Shown: positions 44,108 through 54,300 of the stretch, piece after piece
How the letters are laid out: each line of letters starts with the position of its first letter
How positions within the stretch are numbered: position 1 is the first letter of the stretch
Source of the DNA: an uncultured Granulosicoccaceae bacterium
GTDB taxonomy: Bacteria > Pseudomonadota > Gammaproteobacteria > Granulosicoccales > Granulosicoccaceae
Assembly: GCA_938020525.1 (NCBI GenBank)
Contig: CALIHW010000003.1
Span: 1 to 64,000, forward strand
Direction of reading: 5' to 3'
Length of the DNA stretch: 64,000 nucleotides
The notes under the pieces: model-generated
Told to the model about the DNA's origin: nothing
Seen by the model: only the letters and a program-made list of their open reading frames with translations
Databases searched by the model: none
Position numbers and translations under genes: made by a program

Positions 44108-44671
44108 CTATTCGCTAACCCTGCTCGATATGTCCTGTCCATCTGATACAGGCTTTGCGGATGGCGAAATACTTTCAATCACGATCAGGGTCAACAGCAC
44201 CAGCACAACTGCGAGACTAATTCCTGTAGCAAAACCAACATTCACAGCATGCTTAAGAATGTACGCAATTACTGCCACTGACCATAAATCCAGCGCAATT
44301 ATAAGATACACAGAAAGCTCATACTGAGCAGTATCGGTTGCTGCAAAAAAAGCAGGCAAAATGGGTAGTGCAATCGAGTAAATAACCGCGCCACTGCCAC
44401 AGATGGCGGCGAATGTCTGTTGGAACCGATTGGGCATCTTAAAAAACAACAACAACAAATAGACCAGTACAGCTGGCACAATAAGTTCCAGAACTACGCG
44501 AAAGATCGAGTAATACTCGGAGCTGACAATCGCAAATTTCAACAAACCGACAAGTAGTGCAAACACAACCGAAATCAACAGTACGATTTCAGACGCCGGT
44601 AAATTTTGCGGTGGCGTTTTAAACGTCGCCACAGACAAGAACAATAAAAAAATATCTTTTAAATTGTGCAT
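44108..44671 (-). CDS. Yip1-like integral membrane protein
   Basis: A 187-residue protein with five hydrophobic segments (about residues 28-48, 57-78, 88-110, 120-138 and 146-168). The arrangement resembles Yip1-domain proteins, which are mostly of unknown function in bacteria. The assignment is by topology and by a feel for sequence, not by motif. It is flanked by the kinase gene and rnt, and converges with neither in an obvious operon. Confidence 0.6.
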   Translation of the reverse strand: MHNLKDIFLLFLSVATFKTPPQNLPASEIVLLISVVFALLVGLLKFAIVSSEYYSIFRVVLELIVPAVLVYLLLLFFKMPNRFQQTFAAICGSGAVIYSIALPILPAFFAATDTAQYELSVYLIIALDLWSVAVIAYILKHAVNVGFATGISLAVVLVLLTLIVIESISPSAKPVSDGQDISSRVSE

Positions 44672-44803
44672 GTAATTTTCTGACCTGGTATCGACCAGAA
44701 AACAACTTTCCGGAAGTTCGCGACCGCATCATAAATCCGCCTGGTACACGGTAGCAACAATGTTACTATAAACAGACACCCTGCTCCGCGACCGAAGCGT
44801 TAT

Positions 44804-45451
44804 ATGAGTGAAGAAAAAATTGTCTACACAGCAGGTGGTGCTACCCCTCTGCACACACGCTTTCGGGGGTTCCTGCCAGTTGTAGTCGACGTCGAGACGG
44901 GTGGTTTTAATTGTCAGACCGACGCTTTGCTTGAAGTCGCGGCAAGCATTATTTCGCAGGATGAGAACGGCCTACTTATACCTGAGCCTGTCATCAGCAC
45001 ACACGTCATTCCATTTGACGGTGCGAATATGGATCCAAAATCAATGGAGGTCAATGGCATCGATCCGTATCATCCTTTGCGCGCAGCTCGCAAAGAACAG
45101 GACGCGCTGGGACACATATTTACACCCATCAGAAAGGCTGTAAAAGACGCTGGCTGTAATCGCGCCATTCTGGTTGGCCACAATGCATTTTTTGATTTGA
45201 GCTTCATCAACGCATGTGTGGAAAGAAACGGTATCAAACGAAACCCGTTTCATCCATTCAGTAACTTCGACACCGTATCCCTGTGCGGAATGGCATATGG
45301 CCAGACCGTCCTGGCTCGTTCAGCTCAAGCAGCAAATCTTGGCTGGAGCACCGCAGACGCCCACTCGGCGGTTTATGATACGCAAATGACCGCGCAACTA
45401 TTTTGCGCTGTTATCAATCGCTGGGAAGAACTACACCACCAGCCCAAATGA
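44804..45451 (+). CDS. rnt: RNase T, DEDD 3'-exoribonuclease
   Basis: A 215-residue exonuclease that trims tRNA and rRNA 3' ends. DEDD motifs are present: [10 protein letters not shown] (about 26-35) with D and [12 protein letters not shown] (third Asp) and [10 protein letters not shown] with the general-base His and last Asp (about 184-193). The motif order and length match the RNase T family rather than DnaQ. Confidence 0.94.
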   Translation: MSEEKIVYTAGGATPLHTRFRGFLPVVVDVETGGFNCQTDALLEVAASIISQDENGLLIPEPVISTHVIPFDGANMDPKSMEVNGIDPYHPLRAARKEQDALGHIFTPIRKAVKDAGCNRAILVGHNAFFDLSFINACVERNGIKRNPFHPFSNFDTVSLCGMAYGQTVLARSAQAANLGWSTADAHSAVYDTQMTAQLFCAVINRWEELHHQPK

Positions 45452-45463
45452 GCTAGCCCTCAC

Positions 45464-45519
45464 TCTACCATCTTGGCTCTACCACCCTGGCTCTACCGGC
45501 CTGGTTCTAGCAGCTTAGT
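45464..45519. repeat. Degenerate 14-bp tandem repeat, 4 units
   Basis: TCTACCATCTTGGC, TCTACCACCCTGGC, TCTACCGGCCTGGT and TCTAGCAGCTTAGT follow each other from 45464, and a fifth diverged unit may come next. It lies just downstream of the rnt stop. Confidence 0.75.
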
Positions 45520-45568
45520 TCAGCCAGTACGGTAAAGACTCAGCTGGATTTAAAGTACGACCTGCGAA

Positions 45569-45889
45569 TTACTGATTCGCAGATTCTTCAACCATACGGC
45601 TAAGTTCACCGCTCTCATTGAGTTCCATCACGATATCGCAACCACCAACCAACTCACCATTTACATAGAGCTGAGGGAAAGTCGGCCAGTCTGAAAACGC
45701 TGGCAGCGCTTCACGAATTTCAGAGTCCTGAATGACATTGACATAGGCGAACTCGCGGCCGATGGTTTTCAATGCTTCCGATGTTCTGCTGGAAAACCCG
45801 CACATGGGCATTTGCGGTGTACCCTTCATGAACAATACAACCGGATTCGATTCAATATGCTGCTTTATTCTGTCATTAACGTCGGACAC
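45569..45889 (-). CDS. grxD: GrxD, monothiol glutaredoxin (Grx4-type)
   Basis: A 106-residue monothiol glutaredoxin involved in Fe-S cluster transfer. The active site is CGFS in PQMPMCGFSSRT (about residue 31), and the TVPQLY-like WPTFPQLYVNGELVGGCDI region binds glutathione. No partner such as a BolA gene is adjacent. Confidence 0.95.
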   Translation of the reverse strand: MSDVNDRIKQHIESNPVVLFMKGTPQMPMCGFSSRTSEALKTIGREFAYVNVIQDSEIREALPAFSDWPTFPQLYVNGELVGGCDIVMELNESGELSRMVEESANQ

Positions 45890-46051
45890 GATTATCTCTC
45901 TGGGTTAGTCATTCCCGACGATTTCTCGCCAGTGGTGAATTGCACGCTTTTGAAAAATTGCTGTCCCATAAGCATGGGGTAAGTTATCACCAGATTCAAG
46001 ATTAACAGGGTGTATTTTGGTCACTGTGTGATGAAACCAGCCATGCTCCAT

Positions 46052-46095
46052 GCTACACCCGGGAACGTAGCACCGGGAAAGCGCTTTAGCGCTAC
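46052..46095. repeat. Short overlapping palindromes (REP-like) between grxD and argD
   Basis: GCTAC (46052-46056) pairs with GTAGC (46067-46071), and that same GTAGC can pair with GCTAC (46091-46095) through a loop containing AGCGCTTTAGCGCT. A stretch of open reading frame covers this on the minus strand but looks random. REP-like is a guess from the nested inverted repeats; no other copy is in the window. Confidence 0.35.
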
Positions 46096-46211
46096 AGAAT
46101 ACAGCAGCGCCCTTGCCAACAATCGCAGCCAAATTTACGCCTGGTTTGATTTATATCGGGTACTTCCATAATCTACATCTGTAATTTACTCCTCAACCTT
46201 CAGGAAAATTG

Positions 46212-47420
46212 ATGTCCACCAGCAACCCGTCTTCATCGTTGATTCCAGCTTACGCACGATTGCCAGTGTCGTTTGAACGCGGCGACGGTGTGCGTATGTG
46301 GGACCGTGAAGGCAATGAGTACATGGATGCACTTGGTGGTATCGCGGTATGTGGTCTCGGCCACAGTCACCCATCTATCACGGCAGCAATCACTGAGCAG
46401 GCAAATACCTTGCTGCATACATCCAATTTGTTTGCGATTACTCATCAGGAAAACCTTGCGCAGAAACTGTGTAGTGTCTCCGGCATGGACGCTGTGTTTT
46501 TTGGCAACTCCGGCGCTGAAGCAAATGAAGCTGCGATCAAACTAACCCGTCTCCACGCCCGAAAAAAGAACATAGAAAATCCCGTTGTTATTACGTTCAA
46601 TGGCAGTTTTCATGGCCGAACCATGGCGACACTCGCCGCCACCGGTAACGAGAAAGTACACAACGGTTTTTCGCCATTGGTGAGCGAGTTTTTACATTTG
46701 CCTTATAACGATCTCGCGGCAATCAGGAAACACACAGACAACAAAAACATTGTTGCCATAATGGTTGAACCAATTCTTGGCGAAGGCGGCATCGTAGTAC
46801 CGGACGATGGTTACTTAAAAGAGATCAGAGAAATCTGTAACGAGCAAAACTGGTTAATGGTTTGCGATGAAATACAAACTGGCATGGCAAGAACAGGTCA
46901 TTGGTTTGCCTCTCATGCAGAGAACATCACCCCAGACGTAATCACCAGCGCTAAAGCACTGGGCAATGGCATTCCAATTGGTGCATGTCTGACCTCAGGC
47001 AGTGCCGCATCATTAATACAGCCCGGCCATCACGGCTCAACTTTTGGCGGTAATCCATTCTCCTGCAGAGTTGCTCTGGCAGTGCTTGAAACCATGCAAC
47101 AGGAAAACATCCCCGACAACGCAAAAACCACCGGAGAGATTCTTAAAACGACACTCACCGAAGCTCTGCACAACAGGCCCGAATTCAAAGAGATCAGAGG
47201 TCGCGGCATGATGATCGGCATTGAGCTGGATACCGACTGTACAGGCCTGGTAAATAAGGGTCTTGAAAATCGCGTTATATTCAATGTCACCGCTGGCAAC
47301 ACAGTAAGACTGCTACCACCGTGCAATCTCACAGAAGATGAAACCAACGAAATCGCAAGACGCGTTGCGGACTCTATAGTGCAGCACTGCGAGGCAAAAC
47401 CTAGGGTTGCTGAAGCATGA
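46212..47420 (+). CDS. argD: ArgD/AstC-type acetylornithine (succinyldiaminopimelate) aminotransferase
   Basis: A 402-residue PLP aminotransferase of arginine biosynthesis. Motifs are the LGGIAVCGLGHSHP N-terminus, GNSGAEANEAAIKL, FNGSFHGRTMATLAAT, VEPILGEGGI, LMVCDEIQTGM and the PLP-lysine region TSAKALGNGIPIG. The start is the ATG at 46212, three bases after a TTG. It overlaps argF by ATGA at 47417, which suggests translational coupling in an argDF operon. Confidence 0.93.
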   Translation: MSTSNPSSSLIPAYARLPVSFERGDGVRMWDREGNEYMDALGGIAVCGLGHSHPSITAAITEQANTLLHTSNLFAITHQENLAQKLCSVSGMDAVFFGNSGAEANEAAIKLTRLHARKKNIENPVVITFNGSFHGRTMATLAATGNEKVHNGFSPLVSEFLHLPYNDLAAIRKHTDNKNIVAIMVEPILGEGGIVVPDDGYLKEIREICNEQNWLMVCDEIQTGMARTGHWFASHAENITPDVITSAKALGNGIPIGACLTSGSAASLIQPGHHGSTFGGNPFSCRVALAVLETMQQENIPDNAKTTGEILKTTLTEALHNRPEFKEIRGRGMMIGIELDTDCTGLVNKGLENRVIFNVTAGNTVRLLPPCNLTEDETNEIARRVADSIVQHCEAKPRVAEA

Positions 47421-48343
47421 GTCAAGACATAAACAAGAACGCACCGAGGCATTTCCTTGCTGAGGATGACCTGACACGCGACGAATTTATCTCCCTTATA
47501 AAGAATGCTATCGAGCTAAAGGCCTCATGGAAGCGTGGTGAAATTCGTGAAAGCTTGCAGAATCGAACACTGGCGATGATTTTCGAGAAAGCCTCTACCC
47601 GCACACGCACCTCTTTCGAAGCGGGCATGGTACAGCTGGGAGGGCATGCATTGAATCTGTCACCATCAGATTCGCAGTTGGGGCGTGGTGAACCTATCGA
47701 AGATACTTCACGGGTGTTGTCACAGATGGTCGACGTTGCGATGCTTCGCACACATAGCCATAGCACTATTGAACAGTTCGCTAAAGTCTCTTCTATTCCC
47801 GTGATTAACGGCTTGTCTGACAAACTACACCCCTGCCAACTACTCGCAGACATGCAAACATTTTTTGAAGTTCGCGGCCACATCGAAGGCGCAAAGATCG
47901 CCTGGCTTGGTGCTGGCAATAACAACATGTGTAACTCTTTTATTAACACCGCAAGGCTGCTGGATTTCAAACTTAATGTTGCCTGCCCAAAGGATCTCGC
48001 ACCAGATGATGACCTGATGCAAAAATGCGCCAGCCACATTGAATTGATAGACGATGTTAAAGCTGCATGTGAGGGAGTAGATGTTGTTGTAACAGATGTA
48101 TGGGCCAGCATGGGTCAAGAGCAGAATTCGGCACAGCTCGCCAAAATCCTGAGTCCATATCAGGTCAACGATGCACTGATGACACTTGCTCACAAAGACG
48201 CGATCTTCATGCATTGCCTACCAGCACATCGTGGCGAAGAAGTCACTGCCTCCGTTATAGATGGACCGCAGAGTGTTGTCTGGCAGGAGGCGGGAAACCG
48301 TTTGCACGCCCAAAAAGCACTGCTGGAGATGTTGGTCGCCTAA
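47417..48343 (+). CDS. argF: ArgF, ornithine carbamoyltransferase
   Basis: A 308-residue anabolic OTCase making citrulline. The carbamoyl-phosphate motif STRTRTSFEAG (with S-T-R-T), the LHPCQLLADM and FMHCLPAHRGEEVT blocks are diagnostic. It overlaps argD by four bases (ATGA). No argG or argH is in the window. Confidence 0.95.
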   Translation: MSQDINKNAPRHFLAEDDLTRDEFISLIKNAIELKASWKRGEIRESLQNRTLAMIFEKASTRTRTSFEAGMVQLGGHALNLSPSDSQLGRGEPIEDTSRVLSQMVDVAMLRTHSHSTIEQFAKVSSIPVINGLSDKLHPCQLLADMQTFFEVRGHIEGAKIAWLGAGNNNMCNSFINTARLLDFKLNVACPKDLAPDDDLMQKCASHIELIDDVKAACEGVDVVVTDVWASMGQEQNSAQLAKILSPYQVNDALMTLAHKDAIFMHCLPAHRGEEVTASVIDGPQSVVWQEAGNRLHAQKALLEMLVA

Positions 48344-48521
48344 GTCGCGCTTTGATACCACCTTCAGTCACGAAGGGCAGCTTTGTCAGGTTGGCAACGG
48401 TTAGAAAATGCGGATCAACACACACTGTGAAAAGATAATCAAAGCCTTGCAGCATCACTAACACTTCGCTGGAAAGAATTTTGCAGCGCTCGTCGATGAA
48501 TAACCAACACCCTTCTTCTCG

Positions 48522-49322
48522 ATGAGCAAAATGAAATTACCCTCTGTCAGGAAGGCATTCCTGATCCACTTCGGCATTAGCCTGATTATTTTTATCGCCC
48601 TAGCAGCAATAATGAGAGTCATCTGGTACCCGGATGAACTCTTCTGGATGGATGGCGGCTGGCAAGGACTGCAGATTATCGCCCCGATAGATCTTGTTTT
48701 GGGCCCCGCTTTAACTCTCTGTTTCTACCGCCCATGGAAGAAAAACCTTAAATTCGACATGGCTGTCATCGCAACTGTCCAGATTGCAGCACTCGGCTAC
48801 GGCATCTATGCCGCTTACAACCAACGACCTGCAGCATTAGTGTTTGCGGAAAATCGTTTCGAAACGCTTTCATTGGCCGCGTACCGCGCCGCCACAAAGG
48901 ACATGCAAGAAAATGATCTCAAGCCTTTGTCCTTACGCGATTTTGGCAGACGCATGCCGGTCGTGGTGCATGCAGAGGCGTTTGTTGGAGATGACTTCGG
49001 CAACTACCTCGCGGACATATTGAATGGATTACCTGAACTTCGCGAACGCAGTGACCGATATCGCGCCATTGCAGATGCACGCGATGAAATTGCCAAATAC
49101 CGACTCAGTGCCGGACAAGATGGCACAAGCATTGCCACTGACGACAATACCGGTGAGACAATTGAAATCCGTGCTAGCAGCCAATCTGACAGCACTAAGG
49201 AAGGTCAGACCGAGCAGAATCCGCCTGAAATCTACACCCTCAAAGCAAAGTTTGAATTCGGCACCATCGAATTTGATCCAGATACATTTAAATGGACCAG
49301 CATTGCCCGTGACGCAAAGTAG
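48522..49322 (+). CDS. TfpX/TfpZ-like type IV pilin accessory protein
   Basis: A 266-residue protein with an N-terminal membrane segment (about 13-33) and two more hydrophobic stretches (about 48-66 and 78-97), followed by a periplasmic region rich in charged residues. The sequence DELFWMDGGWQGLQII-PIDLVLGPALTL matches the TfpX/TfpZ family, which helps assemble minor pilins in some type IVa systems. The normal partner pilin gene is not next to it; the closest pilus-like gene in the window is the GspE/PilB ATPase at 1416. Confidence 0.75.
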   Translation: MSKMKLPSVRKAFLIHFGISLIIFIALAAIMRVIWYPDELFWMDGGWQGLQIIAPIDLVLGPALTLCFYRPWKKNLKFDMAVIATVQIAALGYGIYAAYNQRPAALVFAENRFETLSLAAYRAATKDMQENDLKPLSLRDFGRRMPVVVHAEAFVGDDFGNYLADILNGLPELRERSDRYRAIADARDEIAKYRLSAGQDGTSIATDDNTGETIEIRASSQSDSTKEGQTEQNPPEIYTLKAKFEFGTIEFDPDTFKWTSIARDAK

Positions 49323-49531
49323 CAGCCAGTGAAGAACCTCATTCAAAGCAGGAATGTAAAGTCCAACACAGCACATGATTCAGGTGCTAAACTTGCGACA
49401 TTCTTCCTTTGTTTACCACGTCAGTCCGTGGCTGTTTTACAACCCTCTGGGGCAGCAGCAAACAGGAAGCAGTAAAAAGATGAACCCAACCGTAATCCGG
49501 ATGCACTAGCCTCGCTGCGGCCTTTAACTCT

Positions 49532-51208
49532 ATGAATTTTCTCTTCCTAATCGCTGCTGCGACCATGATCAGCCTTGCTGTGATCCCGATAATGGTCCGG
49601 CTAGCACCGAAGCTGGGCATGATGGACGATCCGAACGAAGATCGGAAAGTCCACGTCACGCCAATCCCGCGAGTGGGTGGCTGGGGCATTATTATCGGAG
49701 CACTGATTCCGGTAATCACGCTTGCAGAGCTGGATAAAACAGCACTTTGTTACTTATTCGGCTGCATCATTTTGTTGATTTTTGGCGCGTTGGACGATAT
49801 CCGCGAGATGGGCCACTACACCAAATTTATCGGCCAGATCATCGCCGTGATACCTATGATCTACTATGCCGGCCTGCACGTTACAGAATTTCCATTCTTA
49901 AGCTACGAATTCCCGACCTGGTTTCTTCAGGCATTCACAATGGTTGCCATGATCGGAGTGATTAACGCGATAAACCACTCCGACGGACTGGACGGTTTAG
50001 CCGGGGGAGAAACTTTGATTTCGCTCGGCGCTATTGCACTGATCGCCTATCTGGCACCAGGAAACGACCTGACAATTGTCATCGCACTGGCAGCCATTGG
50101 TGGTTTGGTTGGCTTCCTTCGTTATAACACTCACCCTGCAATCGTTTTCATGGGTGACGGTGGCAGCCAGTTTCTCGGATTCACGCTTGGATTTCTCGCA
50201 GTACTGCTTGTTGAGCAATCGTCATCAGGTATCAGCAAGACCGTGGTGCTCCTGCTCCTTGGTTTGCCGGTTATAGATATTCTGACTGTACTGAAAAAAC
50301 GCGCCAAATCAGGAAACAATATTTTTAAGGCGACGCGTAATCACATGCATCATCGGCTGCTGGAAGTCGGCTTCGCCCACAAAGAATCTGTGGTTGTGAT
50401 CTACAGCATCCACACCGTGATGGTGTGTTTTGGCATCTGGTTACAAAACAATAGTGACTGGCTGATCACCGGACTCTATGTCGTCATGTGTGCAGGCACC
50501 TACTATATGCTCAATATGGCGGAGAACAAGGGCTGGCGTCCCGGTGACACCAAAGCACTGAAAATGCTCTCCAGCGGGCTCGATGCAATTGAGCAAAACC
50601 AGCTACTGATGCACGGTTCAAGACGCTTTCTGGAAATAGCGATTCCAGGCTATCTGATTGCACTGGCTGTGTGGATCAATGATATACCTCGCGATTTCGG
50701 CATAGTTGCAGCTGTTCTGGCACTGCTTCTAGCACTGCAGAATTTCAATGTTCATCCGTTCAAAGTCAATGCACGCCGCGGCATTATCTACATCACTGTT
50801 GTTTTTGCTATCTATCTTTCAACCATTGATCGACTTACATGGCAGAACGAATATGCGGTAGTACTTGAGAGGCTGTTCTATGTATCCGTGTGCATTGCTA
50901 TTTTTCTGGCAATCCGGTTTTCACCGGGGCGTCGAAAAGAAGAATTCAAAGTTACCTCTTTTGACTGGCTGCTGCTGTTCCTGATTGTCGGTGCTTTATT
51001 GTTTGCCAAAGACCCGATCTTATTCGGCACCTTCAACGTCAATATCTTTATAGTGGTACTGGCTATTATTCTCTATGGGGCTGAGCTACTACTGGTAGAA
51101 AGACGAGAACGAATTGATTTACTCGGCGGTGCTGCATTGATAACGCTATTGATAATAGCGGTTCGTGGTCTTGATTTAATTCAGTTCAACATTGGCTTAC
51201 AACCCTGA
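49532..51208 (+). CDS. MraY/WecA-family phosphoglycosyl transferase with a long C-terminal membrane extension
   Basis: A 558-residue integral membrane protein. Residues 1-290 have the family motifs: DDPNEDRKVH (32-41), DD (88-89), NHSDGLDGLAGGE (148-160), MGDGGSQFLGF (207-217) and the H-x-H-H motif in RNHMHHRLLE. This family transfers a phospho-sugar from a UDP-sugar to undecaprenyl phosphate, starting O-antigen, enterobacterial common antigen or capsule. Ordinary WecA has about 350 residues; here residues 345-558 add another group of hydrophobic segments. Whether the extra part is functional is not known. Confidence 0.85.
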   Translation: MNFLFLIAAATMISLAVIPIMVRLAPKLGMMDDPNEDRKVHVTPIPRVGGWGIIIGALIPVITLAELDKTALCYLFGCIILLIFGALDDIREMGHYTKFIGQIIAVIPMIYYAGLHVTEFPFLSYEFPTWFLQAFTMVAMIGVINAINHSDGLDGLAGGETLISLGAIALIAYLAPGNDLTIVIALAAIGGLVGFLRYNTHPAIVFMGDGGSQFLGFTLGFLAVLLVEQSSSGISKTVVLLLLGLPVIDILTVLKKRAKSGNNIFKATRNHMHHRLLEVGFAHKESVVVIYSIHTVMVCFGIWLQNNSDWLITGLYVVMCAGTYYMLNMAENKGWRPGDTKALKMLSSGLDAIEQNQLLMHGSRRFLEIAIPGYLIALAVWINDIPRDFGIVAAVLALLLALQNFNVHPFKVNARRGIIYITVVFAIYLSTIDRLTWQNEYAVVLERLFYVSVCIAIFLAIRFSPGRRKEEFKVTSFDWLLLFLIVGALLFAKDPILFGTFNVNIFIVVLAIILYGAELLLVERRERIDLLGGAALITLLIIAVRGLDLIQFNIGLQP

Positions 51209-51357
51209 CAAAGGGCGAATGATAAGTACGGGCGCAGCGCAAGTATGCGGCCTGACGTTATATCGATTGTAGCGCAACTAAACTACTACGCATCGCACGC
51301 GCTACGTTAGATAGCAGGTAACTTCCAACCCAAGCTATCATCTTGATAGCTAAATCT

Positions 51358-54300
51358 TTATAGATCACTCACTGCAACAACCACTGCAGCATCCTGGGCA
51401 ACTGACACATCAACAGTAGCTGAACTCATCGCACCTGATATATCAACGATTCCGTAATCAAAAGAGTCATCACCGAAAAAACCTGCAGCAGGTGTATAGG
51501 TAAGCACATCTGAGTCATCTACAGTCACTGTGCCATTCGTTGGCTGCAAAACAAAGTCAATCGCCAACACATCACCATCCGGATCTGAATCGTTGGCTAG
51601 TACGTCAATTACTACTGGCTCATCCTGATTAGTCACCGCCATGTCGTTCGCGGCAACCGGTGCTTGATTCGCAACAACCGGTGGCGCTGTCACTGTAATA
51701 CTCACTGCAGCCAGGTCTGTTGCAGCGCCATCACTGATTTCATAGACAAAGCTGTCTGGTCCGCTAAAACCCGCTGCAGGTACATACGTCACCGTGTTAT
51801 CCGCAGCCACAGTGGCAGTTCCATCAGTGGGGTCTGTGTCTATTGCCACCGTCAATACATCACCATCCGGATCAGTATCATTGGTAAGTACGTTTATTAG
51901 TATCGGTTCATCCTGATCAGTAACCGCAGTGTCGTTTGCTGCAACTGGTGCTTGATTAGTAACAACTGGTGGTGCTGTCACTGTAATACTCACTGTGGCC
52001 TGGTCCGTTGCAGTGCCATCACTGATTTCATAGACAAAGCTGTCAGATCCGCTAAAACCCGTTGCAGGTACATACGTCACCGTGTTATCCGCAGCCACAG
52101 TGGCAGTTCCACCGGAAGGGCCAGTATCTATAGTTACCGTCAAAGCATCACCATCTAGATCAGTATCATTGGCAAGCACGTTTATTTGTACCGGCTGATC
52201 CTGATCAACAATCGCAGTGTCGTTCGCGGCAACTGGTGAGCTATTTGTAGATGCAACAGTAATAGAAACAATAGCAGCGTCTGTCCCACCGTTGCCATCA
52301 TCTACCGTGTAGCCGATGCTGTCTGCACCACTAAAGTTTACATCCGACGTATATTGTATACGGTTGTCCGGTAATACGGTGGCGACACCATTAACCGGTG
52401 GAGTGGTCACTGTTACGGTTAAAGGATCACCATCCGTATCCGAATCATTTGCCAGTACGTTAAAGTTAACAACAACCCCCTGGGTTGCTTGAGCACTATC
52501 ATCACCAGCGGACGGCGGATTGTTTACTACCACAGCTGCTACCGTGATAGTTACAGTGGCAGTGTCGGTTCCACCGTTTCCATCTGCAACCGAATAGGTG
52601 AGCACATCAACCCCTGAAAATGTTGCATCCGGTGTATAGGTGATTTCGTTATCAGCCTGCACCGTCGCCGTGCCATCTGATGGAGGCGTGACAATAGATA
52701 CAGTCAAAGTATCACTATCAGGGTCCAAGTCATTGGCAAGCACGGCAATAGTAACCACCCCTCCCTGACTTACCTGAACAGCATCCGCCTGAGCTTGCGG
52801 GGCAACATTGACACTGGCGACACTATTTACTGTCACTGTAACTGTCGCAACAGCTACACCACCGTTTCCATCACTGATTTGATAAGTAAAACTATCGGTG
52901 CCGGAAAAACCAGCATCCGGGCTATAGACAATAACTTCACCTTGCGCGGTAATTGAAGCCGAACCGTTTGAAGGTTGTGTCAACACAGACAATGTCAGCG
53001 AATCACCATCCGGATCGGAGTCATTTTGCAACACCTGCACGCCAACCGGGTCACCCTCTTCAGTAGATCGAGTATCGTCCACTGCAACCGGTGCAGCGTT
53101 GGTATCACTTACCAAAACTGTTACAGCACCTGTATCAGTACCACCATTACCATCGTCTATGACATAACTGAAACCGGCTGTACCGCTAAAGGAGTCTGCC
53201 GGCACGAAGGTCACCGTATTATTAGCATTAATAGTCGCGCTGCCGGAGCGGGTATCCACAACACTTGTTACTGAAAGACTGTCACCATCCGGATCACTAT
53301 CATTGCTCAACACATCAATTACTACCGATGTCTCTTCACTTGTGCTGGCGTTATCATCATTGGCAACCGGTGCAGCGTTGGTGTCACTTACCAAAACTGT
53401 TACAGCACCTGTATCAGTGCCACCGTTACCATCATCTATGACATAACTGAATTCAGCTGTGCCACTGAAAGAGTCCGCCGGCACGAAGGTCACGGTATTA
53501 TCACTGTTTATAGTGGCACTTCCGGAGCGAGCATTGCTAATAGATGCGACAGTAAGATCGTCTCCATCGGGATCCGTGTCATTGCTTAGTACATCAATAA
53601 CTACCGGGTTGTCCTCGTCAGTGCTTGCGTTATCATCATTAGCATTAGGCGCATCGTTAACCGAACTCACATTAACAGTTACCTGATCCGTGGTTTCAAC
53701 TGTGCCATCACTAACGGTATAACTAAATCCATCACTGCCACTGAATCCATCGTTCGGGGTATAGCGGACTTCACCACTCGACAGCAACACCACCACACCG
53801 TTAGAAGCATCACCAACACTGACGATACTTAGTGCATCGCCATCATCATCTGCATCGTTGGCAAGCAAATTAAAAACACCACTGGTATCTTCCGGTACAG
53901 ATATTTGATCTACACCAATAACTGGCGCGACGTTAACAAATACCACGTTCACCACAACAGTAGCAGTTGCGCTATCAGCGCCATCGGTGATTGTGTACTC
54001 AAAGGAATCCGGTCCAAAGAAACCGGCTTCCGGTGTATAACGAACTGTACCACCAGAAATAACAGTGGCAGTTCCACGCAAAGGGCTCGCTACAGATTCC
54101 ACAGATAATGTGTCGCCTTCAGCATCTGAATCATTCGCCAACACCTGCACCACAACTGATGCATTTCTATTGACAGAGATATTGTCGTTAACAGCAACAG
54201 GAGCATCATTCACATTGACAACGTTGATCGTCACGTTTGCATTTACAGTCAGACCACCTGAGTCTTGTACAGTATAAGTAAAGTTGTCCTGACCAATAAA

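Noticed and set aside
45905-46132. 75-codon minus-strand frame upstream of grxD
   Set aside because: It covers the nested palindromes at 46052-46095 and has no domain or membrane signal. I treat it as a chance frame.
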